Notes: generated by a model from the sequence alone, not told the origin. A DNA stretch of 64,000 bases from Flavobacterium aquatile LMG 4008 = ATCC 11947 (GCF_000757385.1 NZ_JRHH01000002.1:496001-560000); one strand, 5' to 3'; numbered from the stretch's first letter, positions 36,100 to 46,499 are shown. Made by a program: numbers and translations.

Positions 36100-37791
36100 T
36101 TAACTTTTCAAATCTTTTAGGCGAAGTTGCACAGTTACATTTCCGTTAAATTCATTTTCATCAATACAATAAACGGCGTCGAATGGTTTTTGATTGCTAA
36201 CTAAATCTAATTTTTTTCCTAATCCAAAACCAATCGCTCCAAAACCTTCAGAGTTATTCTGTTTTATAAATAATTTCAAATGTTCGTCGTCTTTTCCTAA
36301 AGGTTTTGCATAACCAGTGTCTTTTATATTTTTAGACATGAAAGTAGGCGTCATATTTTGCGGACCAAAAGGTTCAAATTGGCTCAATATTCGAATTAAT
36401 TTCGGATTGATATCGTTAAAATCAATTTCGGTATCAACTGAAATTTCTGGAATTAATAAATCGGGAGGAATGGTTTTTTGAACTTCTGCTTCAAAGGCAT
36501 TTTTAAAATTTTGATAGTTTTTTTCTTTCAAAGTCATTCCGGCAGCATACATGTGTCCGCCAAATTGTTCTAGATGTTCAGCACAAGCTTCAAGCGCATT
36601 ATAAACATCAAAATCTTTTACAGAACGCGCCGATGCTGCTAATTTATCGCCACTTTTTGTGAAAACAATCGTTGGTCTATAATAGGTTTCGGTTAATCGT
36701 GACGCTACAATTCCGATGACACCTTTGTGCCAACTTTCATGATAAACAACGGTTGTGAATTTCTCCTTTTCGTTATTTTCTTCAATTTGCGAAAGCGCTT
36801 CAATTGTTATTTGTTTGTCTAAATCTTTTCGGTCGGCATTGTGTTGCTCAATTTCGGAAGCAAAAATTTCGGCTTGTTCCAGATTGAATTCGGTTAATAA
36901 AGCTACTGCTTCGTTTCCGTGTTTTATTCTTCCTGCAGCATTAATTCTTGGTGCAATAATGAAAACAACATCAGTTATCGTAAGTACTTTTTTCTTAACA
37001 TTTTGAACCAAAGCTTTTATTCCAGGTCTTGGATTAGAGTTTATAACTTCCAATCCGAATTTGGCTAAAACTCGATTTTCACCAGTCATCGGAACAATAT
37101 CTGCGGCAATAGCTGTGGCAACCAAATCTAAATATTGAATCAAATCGTCTATCGTTTGGTTTCGATTTTCTGCTAAAGCTTGAATTAGTTTGAAACCAAC
37201 GCCACAACCACAAAGTTCATCATAAGGATAAAAACAATCGGAACGTTTTGGGTCTAAAACTGCAACAGCATTGGGTAATTCGTCGCCTGGACGATGGTGA
37301 TCACAAATAATAAAATCGATTTTTTTGGCATTTGCGTAAGCGACATGATCAATGGATTTTATTCCACAATCAAGTGCAATAATTAACGAAATTCCGTTGT
37401 CGTCGGCGTAGTCAATTCCTTTATAGGAAATTCCGTAACCTTCGTCATATCTATCTGGAATATAAGTAGCAACATTTGGATAAAAACTTTTTAAATACGA
37501 GGAAACTAAGGAAACAGCGGTTGTTCCGTCAACATCATAATCGCCAAAAACTAGAATATTTTCTCCGTTTTCAATAGCTTTTTCAATACGAGAAACGGCT
37601 TTGTCCATATCTTTCATTAGATACGGATTGTGTAAATCGGATAAACTCGGTCTGAAAAATGTTCGCGCTTGTTCGTAGGTTTCAACACCGCGCTGAATTA
37701 ATAAAGTTGCAATGGTTTCATCGACTTGAAGTTCGTTTTGTAGTTTTTGAACTTGTTCTTTTTCTGGCTTTGATTTTAATGTCCAACGCAT
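36100..37791 (-). CDS. recJ: Single-stranded-DNA-specific exonuclease RecJ
   Basis: 5'-to-3' exonuclease of recombination and mismatch repair. The 563-residue protein has the DHH-family motifs: VFGDYDVDGTTAVSL (about 81-95), ALDCGIK, CDHHRPGDELP and the DHHA1 region (HKGVIGIVASRL, GGHMYAAGMTLKE). An OB-like C-terminal part follows. Length is normal for the short Bacteroidota form. Confidence 0.95.
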   Translation of the reverse strand: MRWTLKSKPEKEQVQKLQNELQVDETIATLLIQRGVETYEQARTFFRPSLSDLHNPYLMKDMDKAVSRIEKAIENGENILVFGDYDVDGTTAVSLVSSYLKSFYPNVATYIPDRYDEGYGISYKGIDYADDNGISLIIALDCGIKSIDHVAYANAKKIDFIICDHHRPGDELPNAVAVLDPKRSDCFYPYDELCGCGVGFKLIQALAENRNQTIDDLIQYLDLVATAIAADIVPMTGENRVLAKFGLEVINSNPRPGIKALVQNVKKKVLTITDVVFIIAPRINAAGRIKHGNEAVALLTEFNLEQAEIFASEIEQHNADRKDLDKQITIEALSQIEENNEKEKFTTVVYHESWHKGVIGIVASRLTETYYRPTIVFTKSGDKLAASARSVKDFDVYNALEACAEHLEQFGGHMYAAGMTLKEKNYQNFKNAFEAEVQKTIPPDLLIPEISVDTEIDFNDINPKLIRILSQFEPFGPQNMTPTFMSKNIKDTGYAKPLGKDDEHLKLFIKQNNSEGFGAIGFGLGKKLDLVSNQKPFDAVYCIDENEFNGNVTVQLRLKDLKS

Positions 37792-37885
37792 AGTTTAATT
37801 ACGAATTAAAAATTATGAATTATGATTTTTTGGCTTGTATGCTTTGTAAATGTATGAAAATATTTATTAGTATTGAATTTTTTTT

Positions 37886-37924
37886 GAACGCGGATGACAC
37901 AGATTTAACGGATTAACGCAGATT
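37886..37924. repeat. Degenerate dispersed repeat near 37886
   Basis: GAACGCGGATGACACAG then ATTTAACGGATTAACGCAG contains two related blocks (CGGATGACACAGATT / CGGATTAACGCAGATT). It is one of the common short intergenic repeats of Bacteroidota. No gene is within it. Confidence 0.5.
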
Positions 37925-37929
37925 TTAAT

Positions 37930-38388
37930 TTATTTATCTTCAACTTTCATTGCGGTAAATCTATGAATTCGAATTCCGTGATAAGTCTCTCTTAAACGCA
38001 AAATATTAATTCGCATCATTTTTTTAAAAACACTATCATTCAAATTTTTGTTGTCATCATCTTTTAAAAACTTTAATGGGATTCCAAAAACTTTAGCAAC
38101 AGAATCTCTGAATTTTAATGCTTTCTTATGATTTGAAAAGTCTAATTTTTTTAATTTTTCATCTATACTGACTGAAATTTTATACAGACTATCATATCTT
38201 TTTCTTTCTAAACTATCATTCTTAATGTCATAATAATATTTATAATAAATACTATTTAAAGTATTCTCTTCTCTGATAATACTCTCTTCTAGTTTATCAT
38301 ACAAATATTTATAGCTATCATCTTCCTCTTTCGTCTCACAAGAAAAAATGATTACGGATACTAATAAAATGATGAAATATTTTTTCAT
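37930..38388 (-). CDS. Putative lipoprotein of unknown function
   Basis: A 152-residue protein with a lipoprotein signal (MKKYFIILLVSVIIFSC, cysteine at 16) and a charged, helix-rich mature part (DKLEESIIREENTLNS, KKLDFSNHKKALKF). No domain is recognisable. It is probably anchored to the periplasmic face of the outer membrane. Codon use matches the neighbours. Confidence 0.68.
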   Translation of the reverse strand: MKKYFIILLVSVIIFSCETKEEDDSYKYLYDKLEESIIREENTLNSIYYKYYYDIKNDSLERKRYDSLYKISVSIDEKLKKLDFSNHKKALKFRDSVAKVFGIPLKFLKDDDNKNLNDSVFKKMMRINILRLRETYHGIRIHRFTAMKVEDK

Positions 38389-38458
38389 GATTATTATGTA
38401 AAGAATTTAAGAATCAACTAAATAACAAGTTTTGCTTTTGGATTATTTCTATATTCGC

Positions 38459-38809
38459 TTAAAACTTCGACTCCAAAGCATTACTTTCAAAAGAAATCCC
38501 ATCCCATCCAAAAATCATAAAATTTCTAATGTTTTGATGGTCATTTCCGTTTGGATTTTTTAAAACATCGTCGTAATAATAACTTCCAAAAAGAGCTAAA
38601 GTTTGGTCTTTTTCTAACTGATGTATTTTTGCAAATGCGAAAATTTTACAAGAACCATTATTTTCACCAGCATTGTTAATTTGATTTCCGTTTTTGAAAG
38701 TGGTTGGCGTGAAATTGTAATTGGATTCTATTACTTCAATTGTTTCTTGAAAAGTAAGTATTTCTGGATTTACCTTTACTTTATTTAGGAAGTTTTCCAT
38801 GTTATTCAT
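38459..38809 (-). CDS. HopJ-type effector-family protein
   Basis: A 116-residue cytosolic protein with the HopJ-family sequence: NFTPTTFKNG...AGENNGSCKIFAFAKIHQL...ALFGSYYYDDVLKNPNG...NIRNFMIFGWDGI. The family was named after a Pseudomonas syringae type III protein, but it is widespread in free-living bacteria and no effector role follows here. The start at 38809 overlaps the rsmI stop by 8 bases; the ATG at 38800 is the alternative. Confidence 0.8.
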   Translation of the reverse strand: MNNMENFLNKVKVNPEILTFQETIEVIESNYNFTPTTFKNGNQINNAGENNGSCKIFAFAKIHQLEKDQTLALFGSYYYDDVLKNPNGNDHQNIRNFMIFGWDGISFESNALESKF

Positions 38810-39506
38810 CGTCGTCTTTTCTTTTTTCTTTCACCGATATTTTCCCGCCTACAACCGCTACAATTTCGCCTTTTGGTGGCTTAGCTTCAAAGTGTTTTAA
38901 AACTTCTTCGGCTGTTCCGCGAATGGTTTCTTCGTGTAGTTTAGATAATTCTCTTGAGATCGAAACTGATCGTTCGGCTCCGAAATATTGTACAAATTCG
39001 GCTAGTGTTTTTACTAATTTATGAGGTGAAACGTAAAAAATCATCGTCCGATTTTCTTCGGCTAACGCTAAATAACGTGTTTGTCTTCCTTTTTTTTCGG
39101 GTAGAAATCCTTCAAAAACAAATTTATCATTGGGTAAACCACTATTTACCAATGCTGGAACAAAAGCAGTTGCGCCTGGTAAACAATCGACTTCAATATT
39201 GTTTTCAACACAAGCGCGTGTTAGTAAAAATCCAGGATCAGAAATGGCTGGCGTTCCGGCATCACTGATTAACGCAATGGTTTCGCCTGCTTTTAATCGG
39301 GAAATTAAATTTTCTACAGTTTTGTGTTCGTTATGCATGTGGTGACTGTGCATGTGTGTAGAAATCTCAAAATGTTTGAGTAATTTTCCACTCGTGCGCG
39401 TGTCTTCGGCAAGAATTAAATCGGCTTCTTTTAGAACGCGAATGGCTCTAAAAGTCATGTCTTCTAGGTTGCCAATTGGCGTTGGAACAATATAAAGTTT
39501 TGACAT
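38802..39506 (-). CDS. rsmI: 16S rRNA (cytidine-1402 2'-O)-methyltransferase
   Basis: SAM-dependent methyltransferase of the ribosomal decoding centre. The 234-residue protein has LYIVPTPIGNLEDMTFRAIRVL at the start, LAEDTRTSGKLLKHF, and the SAM-binding LISDAGTPAISDPG, all standard for RsmI. It is immediately preceded by the acidic 323-residue gene (no gap) and followed by the HopJ gene with overlap: a three-gene unit. Confidence 0.95.
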   Translation of the reverse strand: MSKLYIVPTPIGNLEDMTFRAIRVLKEADLILAEDTRTSGKLLKHFEISTHMHSHHMHNEHKTVENLISRLKAGETIALISDAGTPAISDPGFLLTRACVENNIEVDCLPGATAFVPALVNSGLPNDKFVFEGFLPEKKGRQTRYLALAEENRTMIFYVSPHKLVKTLAEFVQYFGAERSVSISRELSKLHEETIRGTAEEVLKHFEAKPPKGEIVAVVGGKISVKEKRKDDDE

Positions 39507-40478
39507 TTATTTAAACTTACGTTCTACTAATTCCATGAAACGCTCTTCAAAATCGTCTTGACCTTTCCAATTGTTATAGTCGGGTTTGACCATTTCGTTA
39601 ATGAAATTTTTAGCATCAGAATACGTGTCAAATGTATTTAATTGCGATAAAACACGATTGAAATCTTCACTACTTCCGTTGAATAAATATTTTACAAAAC
39701 CTACGCGGTCGTTCAATCCGATATTGATTCCTTGTGCTAATTTTTCGTTTAAAATTGAGACTTTTTCATCAACAACAACTTCGGCTTTTTCTTCAACAAT
39801 TTCCTTTTTCGGAACCGATGCAGTTACATCATTTGGTTTTACAAAAACTGGTTCGCTATAATTATGACCTAATAAATCTTCAAATGAAATTTGATTTTGT
39901 TTCGCTTTTGGTTCTTCTGCCCTTGGTTCTTCAACTTCACCTTCTTCTTCTGAAGCTAATTCGAATATTGGTTCAAAATCTAAATCGTCTTTTGCTTCAA
40001 TTACAGGAACTTCATCTTCAATTTCATCTTCTTCATCAACTGTAATTTCCCCAACAATAACTGGTTCTTCTACTTCTTCGGCAACTGGTTCATCGGCAAC
40101 AGCTTCTTCTTGAACTTCTGATTCTTCTTCTGCAGCTACAATTTCTTGCTCTTCAACTTGTTCAACTTCGGCTACAATTTCTTCCTTTTCTTCAGCAACA
40201 ATTGGTTCAACAACCTTGTCCATCTGAACTTGTTTCAGATTCTCCTCTTCAACTTCAGGAGTTTTTGTCTCCAACGAAGCAACAAGTTTTTCTTCTAAAT
40301 CTTCTTTAGCAACAGTCGCTTTTACTTGGTCGTAATTATCACCATAAAACTTTAAAATAGCTAAGGTTTCATATAATTTTTGAGTTTCTAGATACAATTG
40401 ATCTACTTCCGATTTATTTTTTAGCTTTAAAACTCGGTGTGCAATGCTGATTAATTCGGCTTCCAATCTTTTTTTCAT
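39507..40478 (-). CDS. Acidic, Glu/Val-rich protein of unknown function
   Basis: A 323-residue soluble protein. An N-terminal helical region (residues 1-70) and a C-terminal region (KLAQGINIGLNDRVGFVKYLFNGSSEDFNRVLSQL...) frame a central linker of about 130 residues rich in E, V, A and P (EEVEEPVIVGEITVDEEDE). It stops directly before the rsmI ATG, hence co-translated. Family unknown; the C-terminal part looks structured and may be the conserved piece. Confidence 0.7.
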   Translation of the reverse strand: MKKRLEAELISIAHRVLKLKNKSEVDQLYLETQKLYETLAILKFYGDNYDQVKATVAKEDLEEKLVASLETKTPEVEEENLKQVQMDKVVEPIVAEEKEEIVAEVEQVEEQEIVAAEEESEVQEEAVADEPVAEEVEEPVIVGEITVDEEDEIEDEVPVIEAKDDLDFEPIFELASEEEGEVEEPRAEEPKAKQNQISFEDLLGHNYSEPVFVKPNDVTASVPKKEIVEEKAEVVVDEKVSILNEKLAQGINIGLNDRVGFVKYLFNGSSEDFNRVLSQLNTFDTYSDAKNFINEMVKPDYNNWKGQDDFEERFMELVERKFK

Positions 40479-40579
40479 AACTTTTGAAATTATAGTGACT
40501 AGCTTATGTTGTTTTATTATAAATTTGTTTTTTACAAAGTAATAAAAACAATTCCTTTTTTAAGGTCTAAAAATACAAA

Positions 40580-41206
40580 ATGTTTCTCGAAAATACAGTA
40601 AATCACAAAGAACAATTTGGTTGGATAGAAGTTATCTGCGGTTCCATGTTCTCGGGAAAAACCGAAGAGCTAATCCGAAGGTTAAGAAGAGCCCAATTTG
40701 CCAAGCAAAAAGTGGAGATTTTTAAACCTGCCATCGATACTAGATATGATGAAGAAATGGTAGTTTCTCACAATAAAAACGAAATTCGTTCAACGCCAGT
40801 TCCTGCTGCTGCAAATATTGCAATTCTGGCGCAAGGATGTGATGTCGTTGGCATTGACGAAGCACAGTTTTTTGACGACGAAATTGTGAAAATCTGTAAC
40901 GATTTGGCTAATTCGGGAGTTCGAGTAATTGTTGCTGGTTTGGATATGGATTTTAAAGGAAATCCTTTTGGACCAATGCCAGCGTTAATGGCAACTGCCG
41001 AATATGTAACTAAAGTTCACGCCGTTTGTACAAGAACAGGAAATTTAGCCAATTACAGTTTTAGAAAAACAGACAACGATAAGTTGGTTATGCTTGGTGA
41101 AAACGAAGAATACGAACCATTGAGTCGCGCGGCTTATTACAACGCCATGCGTGAGAATTTAGAGGTGAAAGACGCCGAACATTTATCGGAAGAGAAGAAA
41201 AAATAA
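40580..41206 (+). CDS. tdk: Thymidine kinase
   Basis: Salvage enzyme that phosphorylates thymidine. The 208-residue protein has P-loop [15 protein letters not shown], the DEAQFF motif (residues about 88-93), DMDFKG, and the C-terminal lasso stretch with AVCTRTG and [12 protein letters not shown] second zinc-Cys pair seems absent, as in many short members. It is a type II enzyme. 6 bases separate it from murF-alr. Confidence 0.93.
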   Translation: MFLENTVNHKEQFGWIEVICGSMFSGKTEELIRRLRRAQFAKQKVEIFKPAIDTRYDEEMVVSHNKNEIRSTPVPAAANIAILAQGCDVVGIDEAQFFDDEIVKICNDLANSGVRVIVAGLDMDFKGNPFGPMPALMATAEYVTKVHAVCTRTGNLANYSFRKTDNDKLVMLGENEEYEPLSRAAYYNAMRENLEVKDAEHLSEEKKK

Positions 41207-41212
41207 TTTATT

Positions 41213-43657
41213 TTGACACTTTCCATACGAAATATCATCCCAATCATTAAAGCCCAATTCGTTGGAACTAATGAAATAGCCATCATCGATTCGGTTTCTA
41301 TCGACAGTCGATCGTTGCAAAATAGCGACAGTACTTTATTTTTTGCAATTGTTGGACCCAATCACGACGGACATTTATACATTGCCGAACTTATAGAAAA
41401 CGGCGTTTTAAATTTTGTTGTAAACTACATTCCAAAAGAGTTTGATGGCAAAGCCAATTTTTTAATCGTTGAAAATACGCTCGATGCATTGCAGACTTTT
41501 GCCGCAGTTTATAGAAGTAATTTTGATTTTCCAATTATCGGAATTACTGGTAGTAACGGAAAAACAATTATAAAAGAATGGCTCAATTTTTTATTAAGTC
41601 CTGATTATAATATTATTCGTTCGCCCAAAAGTTATAACTCACAAGTTGGCGTTCCACTTTCGGTTTTGGGAATTAATGAAAAGCACAATCTCGGAATTTT
41701 TGAAGCTGGAATTTCCTTGAAAAACGAAATGGAGCATCTTCAAAGAATCATTCAGCCTACCATCGGAATTTTATCTAATATTGGTTCGGCACACGATGAA
41801 GGATTTCATGATGTTGGCGAAAAAATCAAAGAAAAATTAAAACTTTTTACTTCGGTTGAGGTTTTAATTATGAATAAAAATAAAACTATTGAGGCGTTTT
41901 TAAATCCAAAAATCAATACTTTTTCTTGGAGTTCAGATGATGGTAAAGCCGATGTTTTTATAATTGCTAAAGAAACATCCGATAAAACCGAACTCAAAAT
42001 CACTTACAAGAAACTTTGTTTTACTATAACAATTCCGTTTAACGATCAAGCTTCGATAGAAAATGCGATTCATTGTTTGATGGTTTTGCTGTATTTCAAT
42101 TACAATCAGGAAGTGATTCAAGAGCGAATGTTGCTGTTGTTTCCAGTTGAAATGCGATTAAAAGTTAAAAACGGAAGCAACAATACAACAATTATCGACG
42201 ACAGTTATAGTTCTGATTTTCAGTCATTAAAAATCGCTTTAGATTTTCTGGAAAGCCAAAAACAATATAAAAAGAAGACCTTAATTTTATCCGATATTTT
42301 TCAATCGGGTTTGGTTTTGGAGGAATTATATTCTAAAGTTTCGCAGTTAATTGTATCCAATAAAATCCATCGGGTAATTGCTATTGGTGAAACCATTTCG
42401 AGTTTTAAAAATAAGTTTCCCAACTGTTTAGCATTCGATTCTACTCAAAAATTTATTGATGCCATTGATACTATTTCATTTGAAAACGAAACCATTTTAA
42501 TAAAAGGAGCAAGGCATTTTCACTTTGAAGAAATCGTAGCAACATTAGAAGAGAAAACACACGAAACGGTTTTAGAAATTAACCTGAATGCGATAAGTCA
42601 TAACCTGAATTTCTTTAAATCTAAGTTGAAACCCGAAACCAAATTGATGGTCATGGTAAAAGCGTTTGGCTATGGAAATGGCGGATTTGAAGTAGCAAAA
42701 TTGCTTTCGCATCACAAAGTAGATTATCTAGGTGTGGCTTTCGCCGATGAAGGAATTTCGTTAAAAAACGCTGGAATCGATTTGCCAATTATGGTTTTGA
42801 ATCCAGAGAATACTAGTTTTTCTGCTATAATTCAGCATCAATTAGAACCCGAAATTTATTCGATAAAAGGATTGAACGCTTTTCTAAAAATTGCCGAAAG
42901 TAAAAAATTACAGCATTTTCCAATTCATATCAAGTTAGATACAGGAATGCACCGATTAGGATTTGAAGAAGAAACCATTGATGAATTAATTACAAAACTC
43001 AAAGGCACTAAATTGGTGGAAGTGAAAAGTATTCTGTCTCATTTGGCAACCAGTGACGATATGAAATTTGTAGATTTTACGCTTTCGCAGATAAAATTAT
43101 TCGAAAAACTATCTTCCAAATTGATGGAAGAATTACAAATAAACCCAATTCGTCATATTTTAAATACTTCAGGAATTTCCAATTTTCCTCAAGCGCAATA
43201 CGATATGGTGCGTTTAGGAATAGGACTTTACGGAATTTCTAACGATGATGACGAGCAAAAATCGCTACAAAACGTAGGAACGTTGAAATCGATTATTTCT
43301 CAAATTAGAACGATTGATGAAGGCGAAAGTGTAGGTTACGGCAGACGATTTATGGCGGCAAAAACTACCAAAGTAGCCACAATTCCAATAGGTTATGCCG
43401 ACGGAATTTCTAGACATTGGGGGAATGGCGTTGGATATGTAGTTATAAAAAACAAAAAAGCGCCCATTTTAGGGAGCGTTTGCATGGACATGTTGATGGT
43501 GGATATCACCGAAATTGATTGCAAAGAAGGAAGTGAAGTAATCATTTTTGGAGAAAACCCAACGGTAAATTTCATGGCAAAACAACTGGGCACAATTCCT
43601 TATGAAATAATGACAAGTATCTCGCAACGAGTGAAAAGAGTGTTTTATCGAGAATAA
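41213..43657 (+). CDS. Fused MurF ligase / alanine racemase
   Basis: An 814-residue bifunctional protein. The first half is UDP-MurNAc-tripeptide:D-Ala-D-Ala ligase (IIGITGSNGKTIIKEWL P-loop near residue 114; NTTIIDDSYSSD). The second half is PLP-dependent alanine racemase (LMVMVKAFGYGNG with the Lys, GIGLYGIS; catalytic Tyr side SVGYGRRF). This fusion is known in Bacteroidota and makes D-Ala and uses it in peptidoglycan. The start is a TTG 6 bases after tdk, without an upstream in-frame ATG; a later ATG would cut the N-terminus. Confidence 0.94.
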   Translation: MTLSIRNIIPIIKAQFVGTNEIAIIDSVSIDSRSLQNSDSTLFFAIVGPNHDGHLYIAELIENGVLNFVVNYIPKEFDGKANFLIVENTLDALQTFAAVYRSNFDFPIIGITGSNGKTIIKEWLNFLLSPDYNIIRSPKSYNSQVGVPLSVLGINEKHNLGIFEAGISLKNEMEHLQRIIQPTIGILSNIGSAHDEGFHDVGEKIKEKLKLFTSVEVLIMNKNKTIEAFLNPKINTFSWSSDDGKADVFIIAKETSDKTELKITYKKLCFTITIPFNDQASIENAIHCLMVLLYFNYNQEVIQERMLLLFPVEMRLKVKNGSNNTTIIDDSYSSDFQSLKIALDFLESQKQYKKKTLILSDIFQSGLVLEELYSKVSQLIVSNKIHRVIAIGETISSFKNKFPNCLAFDSTQKFIDAIDTISFENETILIKGARHFHFEEIVATLEEKTHETVLEINLNAISHNLNFFKSKLKPETKLMVMVKAFGYGNGGFEVAKLLSHHKVDYLGVAFADEGISLKNAGIDLPIMVLNPENTSFSAIIQHQLEPEIYSIKGLNAFLKIAESKKLQHFPIHIKLDTGMHRLGFEEETIDELITKLKGTKLVEVKSILSHLATSDDMKFVDFTLSQIKLFEKLSSKLMEELQINPIRHILNTSGISNFPQAQYDMVRLGIGLYGISNDDDEQKSLQNVGTLKSIISQIRTIDEGESVGYGRRFMAAKTTKVATIPIGYADGISRHWGNGVGYVVIKNKKAPILGSVCMDMLMVDITEIDCKEGSEVIIFGENPTVNFMAKQLGTIPYEIMTSISQRVKRVFYRE

Positions 43658-43708
43658 TTTTTTTCTTACAAAACATTATTTATATTTGATTTTTAATTAC
43701 TTACCTCT

Positions 43709-46012
43709 ATGAAAAAACTGTACTTTTCTTTATTGACTTTGTTGTTATGTTTTGTTGCTAATGCGCAGATTGTTAATATTCCTGACCCTGTATTTAAGGC
43801 GAAGTTGTTGAGTGCTACATATAGTAATGGAATTGCTTCATCCGACACTCCATATTATAATCCTCTAAACAATACTTGGTCTGGAACATCAAGTACTGTT
43901 ATTGATACAAATAATGATGGAGAAATACAACTGTCTGAAGCATCAGTAATTAAAATGCTTTTAATTTCAAATAGTTCTATCACAAATCTTACAGGTATAG
44001 AATCATTTCAAAATTTAGTTTACTTTAAATGTGATCATAACTTAATAACGAATTTAAATATTTCTAATTCGTTAAATTTAAGATATTTGGAGTGTAATTA
44101 TAATCAATTATCAAATTTGAATGTAGCTAATCTTTCGAATTTGATGTTTTTATATTGCAATTATAATGAATTACCTTCGTTAGATGTTTCAGATTTAACA
44201 AGTCTAGAGCGATTAGAGTGTAAGGACAATTTATTAGTTAGCTTAGATTTTTCGGGTATATCAAATGTGAAATATTTATTTTGTCCTTTTAATCCAATGA
44301 CAAGTTTAAATGTGTCTAGTTTAGTGCTTTTGAATTATTTACATTGTGGCTCAATGAATTTGCAAAATATTAATTTGCAAAATTCAATAAATCTGGACTA
44401 TTTACAAATTGACTATAATAATTTGACTTCTTTAGATATTTCAAATTGTACAAATTTAGCAACTTTGCATGCTAATAGTAATGAATTGATTTCACTGAAC
44501 ATAAAAAATAACAATATGTTCTATTATAATAACACATTCAGTATTCACAACAATCCAACCCTGCAATATGTTTGTGTAGATGAATCAGAATTAACGCAAA
44601 TTCAGGGTTTTATGAATCAATATCCTAATTGTCAAGTAAACAGCTATTGTAGTTTTACGCCAGGTGGAACTTTTTACAACATTCAAGGAAATACTTATTA
44701 TGACTTTAATACTAATGGATGCGATATAAATGACACAGTATATTCAAATTTAAAATTGAATATAACTGATGGAACAAATTCTGGAGTTATAATCAGCAAT
44801 TCATCAGGAAATTATTCAATTCCACTATCAGCAGGTACATATACTCTTACACCTCAATTTGAGAACCCTTCATATTATTCAATTTCTCCAATAAGCTCAA
44901 CTATTACAGTTCCTGGAACTGTAAATCCAATTACGCAAAATTTTTGCATTACTGCAAATGGTGTCCATTCTGATTTGGAAACTTATATTTTACCATTAAA
45001 CGCTGCACGACCTGGTTTTGATGCTTCATATATAATAAAATACAAGAATAAGGGAAACCAAGTTGAAAATGCCACTCTAGTCTTTAATTATGATGATAAT
45101 GTTTTGGATTTGGTTTCGGCATCAAATTTTCCTGTACAAAGCACTGGTAGTTTAAGTTGGAATTTAGGATCATTAAATCCTTTTCAACAAGGAGGATTTT
45201 TAGTTACTTTAAATTTGAATAGTCCAATGGAAACTCCAGCCTTAAATTCAGGGAATATTTTAAATTACACATCAGTAATAAACAGTTCAAATATAGATGA
45301 AATTCCAATTGATAATAATCATACCTTAAATCAAACGGTTGTAAATTCCTATGATCCAAATGATAAAACGTGTTTAGAAGGAACAACGATTAACCCGAGT
45401 ATGATTGGTGAATATGTTCATTATCAAATTCGATTTGAAAATACAGGAACTTTTCCAGCAGAAAATATTGTTGTTAAAGACATGATTGACACCACAAAAT
45501 TTGACATTACAACATTACAAATAACCGATGCATCGCACAGTTGTGTTACAAGAATTACAAATCCTAATAAAGTAGAATTCATTTTTGAAGACATTAATTT
45601 GCCATTTGATGATGCAACAAATGATGGTTATGTAGTTTTCAAAATTAAAACCAAGTCCACTTTGGTTGTTGGAAATACCATCAGTAATTTGGCTAATATC
45701 TATTTTGATTATAATTTTCCAATTGTTACTAATACGGCAACTAGTACTTTTCAAGTATTAGCAACTAATGAATTTGATTCAAATAATGCACTAACTTTAT
45801 ATCCAATTCCGGTAAAAGACAATTTGAATTTTTCATTTAAAAATAACGAAATCACTTCGTCAATTAGTATTTACAACTTGCTTGGGCAATTAATTCAAAC
45901 AGTTACAAATCCGAGTAACTCTATTGATGTTTCCAATTTACAGTCAGGAAGTTACTTAATTAAAGTGTCGACAGATAAAGGAATCAGCAGTGGAAAATTT
46001 GTAAAGGAATAA
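43709..46012 (+). CDS. Secreted leucine-rich repeat protein with T9SS sorting domain
   Basis: A 767-residue protein with signal peptide (MKKLYFSLLTLLLCFVANAQ), about eight leucine-rich repeats of ~21 residues (LRYLECNYNQLSNLNVANLS and similar), a region with DUF7619/Ig-like features (ENTGTFPAENIVVKDMID, near residues 560-620), and a C-terminal type IX sorting domain (ALTLYPIPVKDNLNFSF, SSGKFVKE). It is presumably a surface or secreted adhesin. A -7 box TATATTTG lies at 43681, without a good -33. Confidence 0.88.
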   Translation: MKKLYFSLLTLLLCFVANAQIVNIPDPVFKAKLLSATYSNGIASSDTPYYNPLNNTWSGTSSTVIDTNNDGEIQLSEASVIKMLLISNSSITNLTGIESFQNLVYFKCDHNLITNLNISNSLNLRYLECNYNQLSNLNVANLSNLMFLYCNYNELPSLDVSDLTSLERLECKDNLLVSLDFSGISNVKYLFCPFNPMTSLNVSSLVLLNYLHCGSMNLQNINLQNSINLDYLQIDYNNLTSLDISNCTNLATLHANSNELISLNIKNNNMFYYNNTFSIHNNPTLQYVCVDESELTQIQGFMNQYPNCQVNSYCSFTPGGTFYNIQGNTYYDFNTNGCDINDTVYSNLKLNITDGTNSGVIISNSSGNYSIPLSAGTYTLTPQFENPSYYSISPISSTITVPGTVNPITQNFCITANGVHSDLETYILPLNAARPGFDASYIIKYKNKGNQVENATLVFNYDDNVLDLVSASNFPVQSTGSLSWNLGSLNPFQQGGFLVTLNLNSPMETPALNSGNILNYTSVINSSNIDEIPIDNNHTLNQTVVNSYDPNDKTCLEGTTINPSMIGEYVHYQIRFENTGTFPAENIVVKDMIDTTKFDITTLQITDASHSCVTRITNPNKVEFIFEDINLPFDDATNDGYVVFKIKTKSTLVVGNTISNLANIYFDYNFPIVTNTATSTFQVLATNEFDSNNALTLYPIPVKDNLNFSFKNNEITSSISIYNLLGQLIQTVTNPSNSIDVSNLQSGSYLIKVSTDKGISSGKFVKE

Positions 46013-46121
46013 ATTTAAATTAAAGAAACTTATTTTCTATGGTTTCATTAATTATTATGTTAAAATTTTATATATATTTGATATTCAAAACAAATTTATA
46101 TAACCTTAAAACAGATTAATT

Positions 46122-46499
46122 ATGGGAATGATGTCAGAATTTAAAGAGTTTATTGCTAAAGGTAATGCCATGGATTTAGCAGTTGGAGTTATTATTGGAG
46201 CCGCTTTTGGAGCCATAGTAAATTCATTAGTGGCAGATGTAATTACACCTGCATTATTAAATCCAGCATTGAAAGCAGCACAAGTAGAAAATCTAGCTGA
46301 ATTAAAAACAGAAGGCGGAATCCTTTATGGGAAATTCCTTGCCGCTGTAATTAGTTTTCTAGTAATTGCTTTTGTGATTTTTATTATGGTAAAAGGAATC
46401 AACAGCATGAAGAAAAAAGAAGAAGCTGCACCAGCTGCTCCTACAGGACCAACTCAAGAAGAATTGCTTACACAAATTAGAGATTTGTTAAAAAAATAA
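46122..46499 (+). CDS. mscL: Large-conductance mechanosensitive channel
   Basis: Membrane tension valve of 125 residues. TM1 opens with EFIAKGNAMDLAVGVIIGAAFGAIVNSLV, the pore-lining gate helix (quoted in part: AVGVIIGAAFGAIV), TM2 is AAVISFLVIAFVIFIMVKGIN, and the C-terminal helix bundle ends QEELLTQIRDLLKK. All are typical of MscL. A -7-like TATATTTG lies at 46073 and a terminator follows at 46527. Confidence 0.96.
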   Translation: MGMMSEFKEFIAKGNAMDLAVGVIIGAAFGAIVNSLVADVITPALLNPALKAAQVENLAELKTEGGILYGKFLAAVISFLVIAFVIFIMVKGINSMKKKEEAAPAAPTGPTQEELLTQIRDLLKK

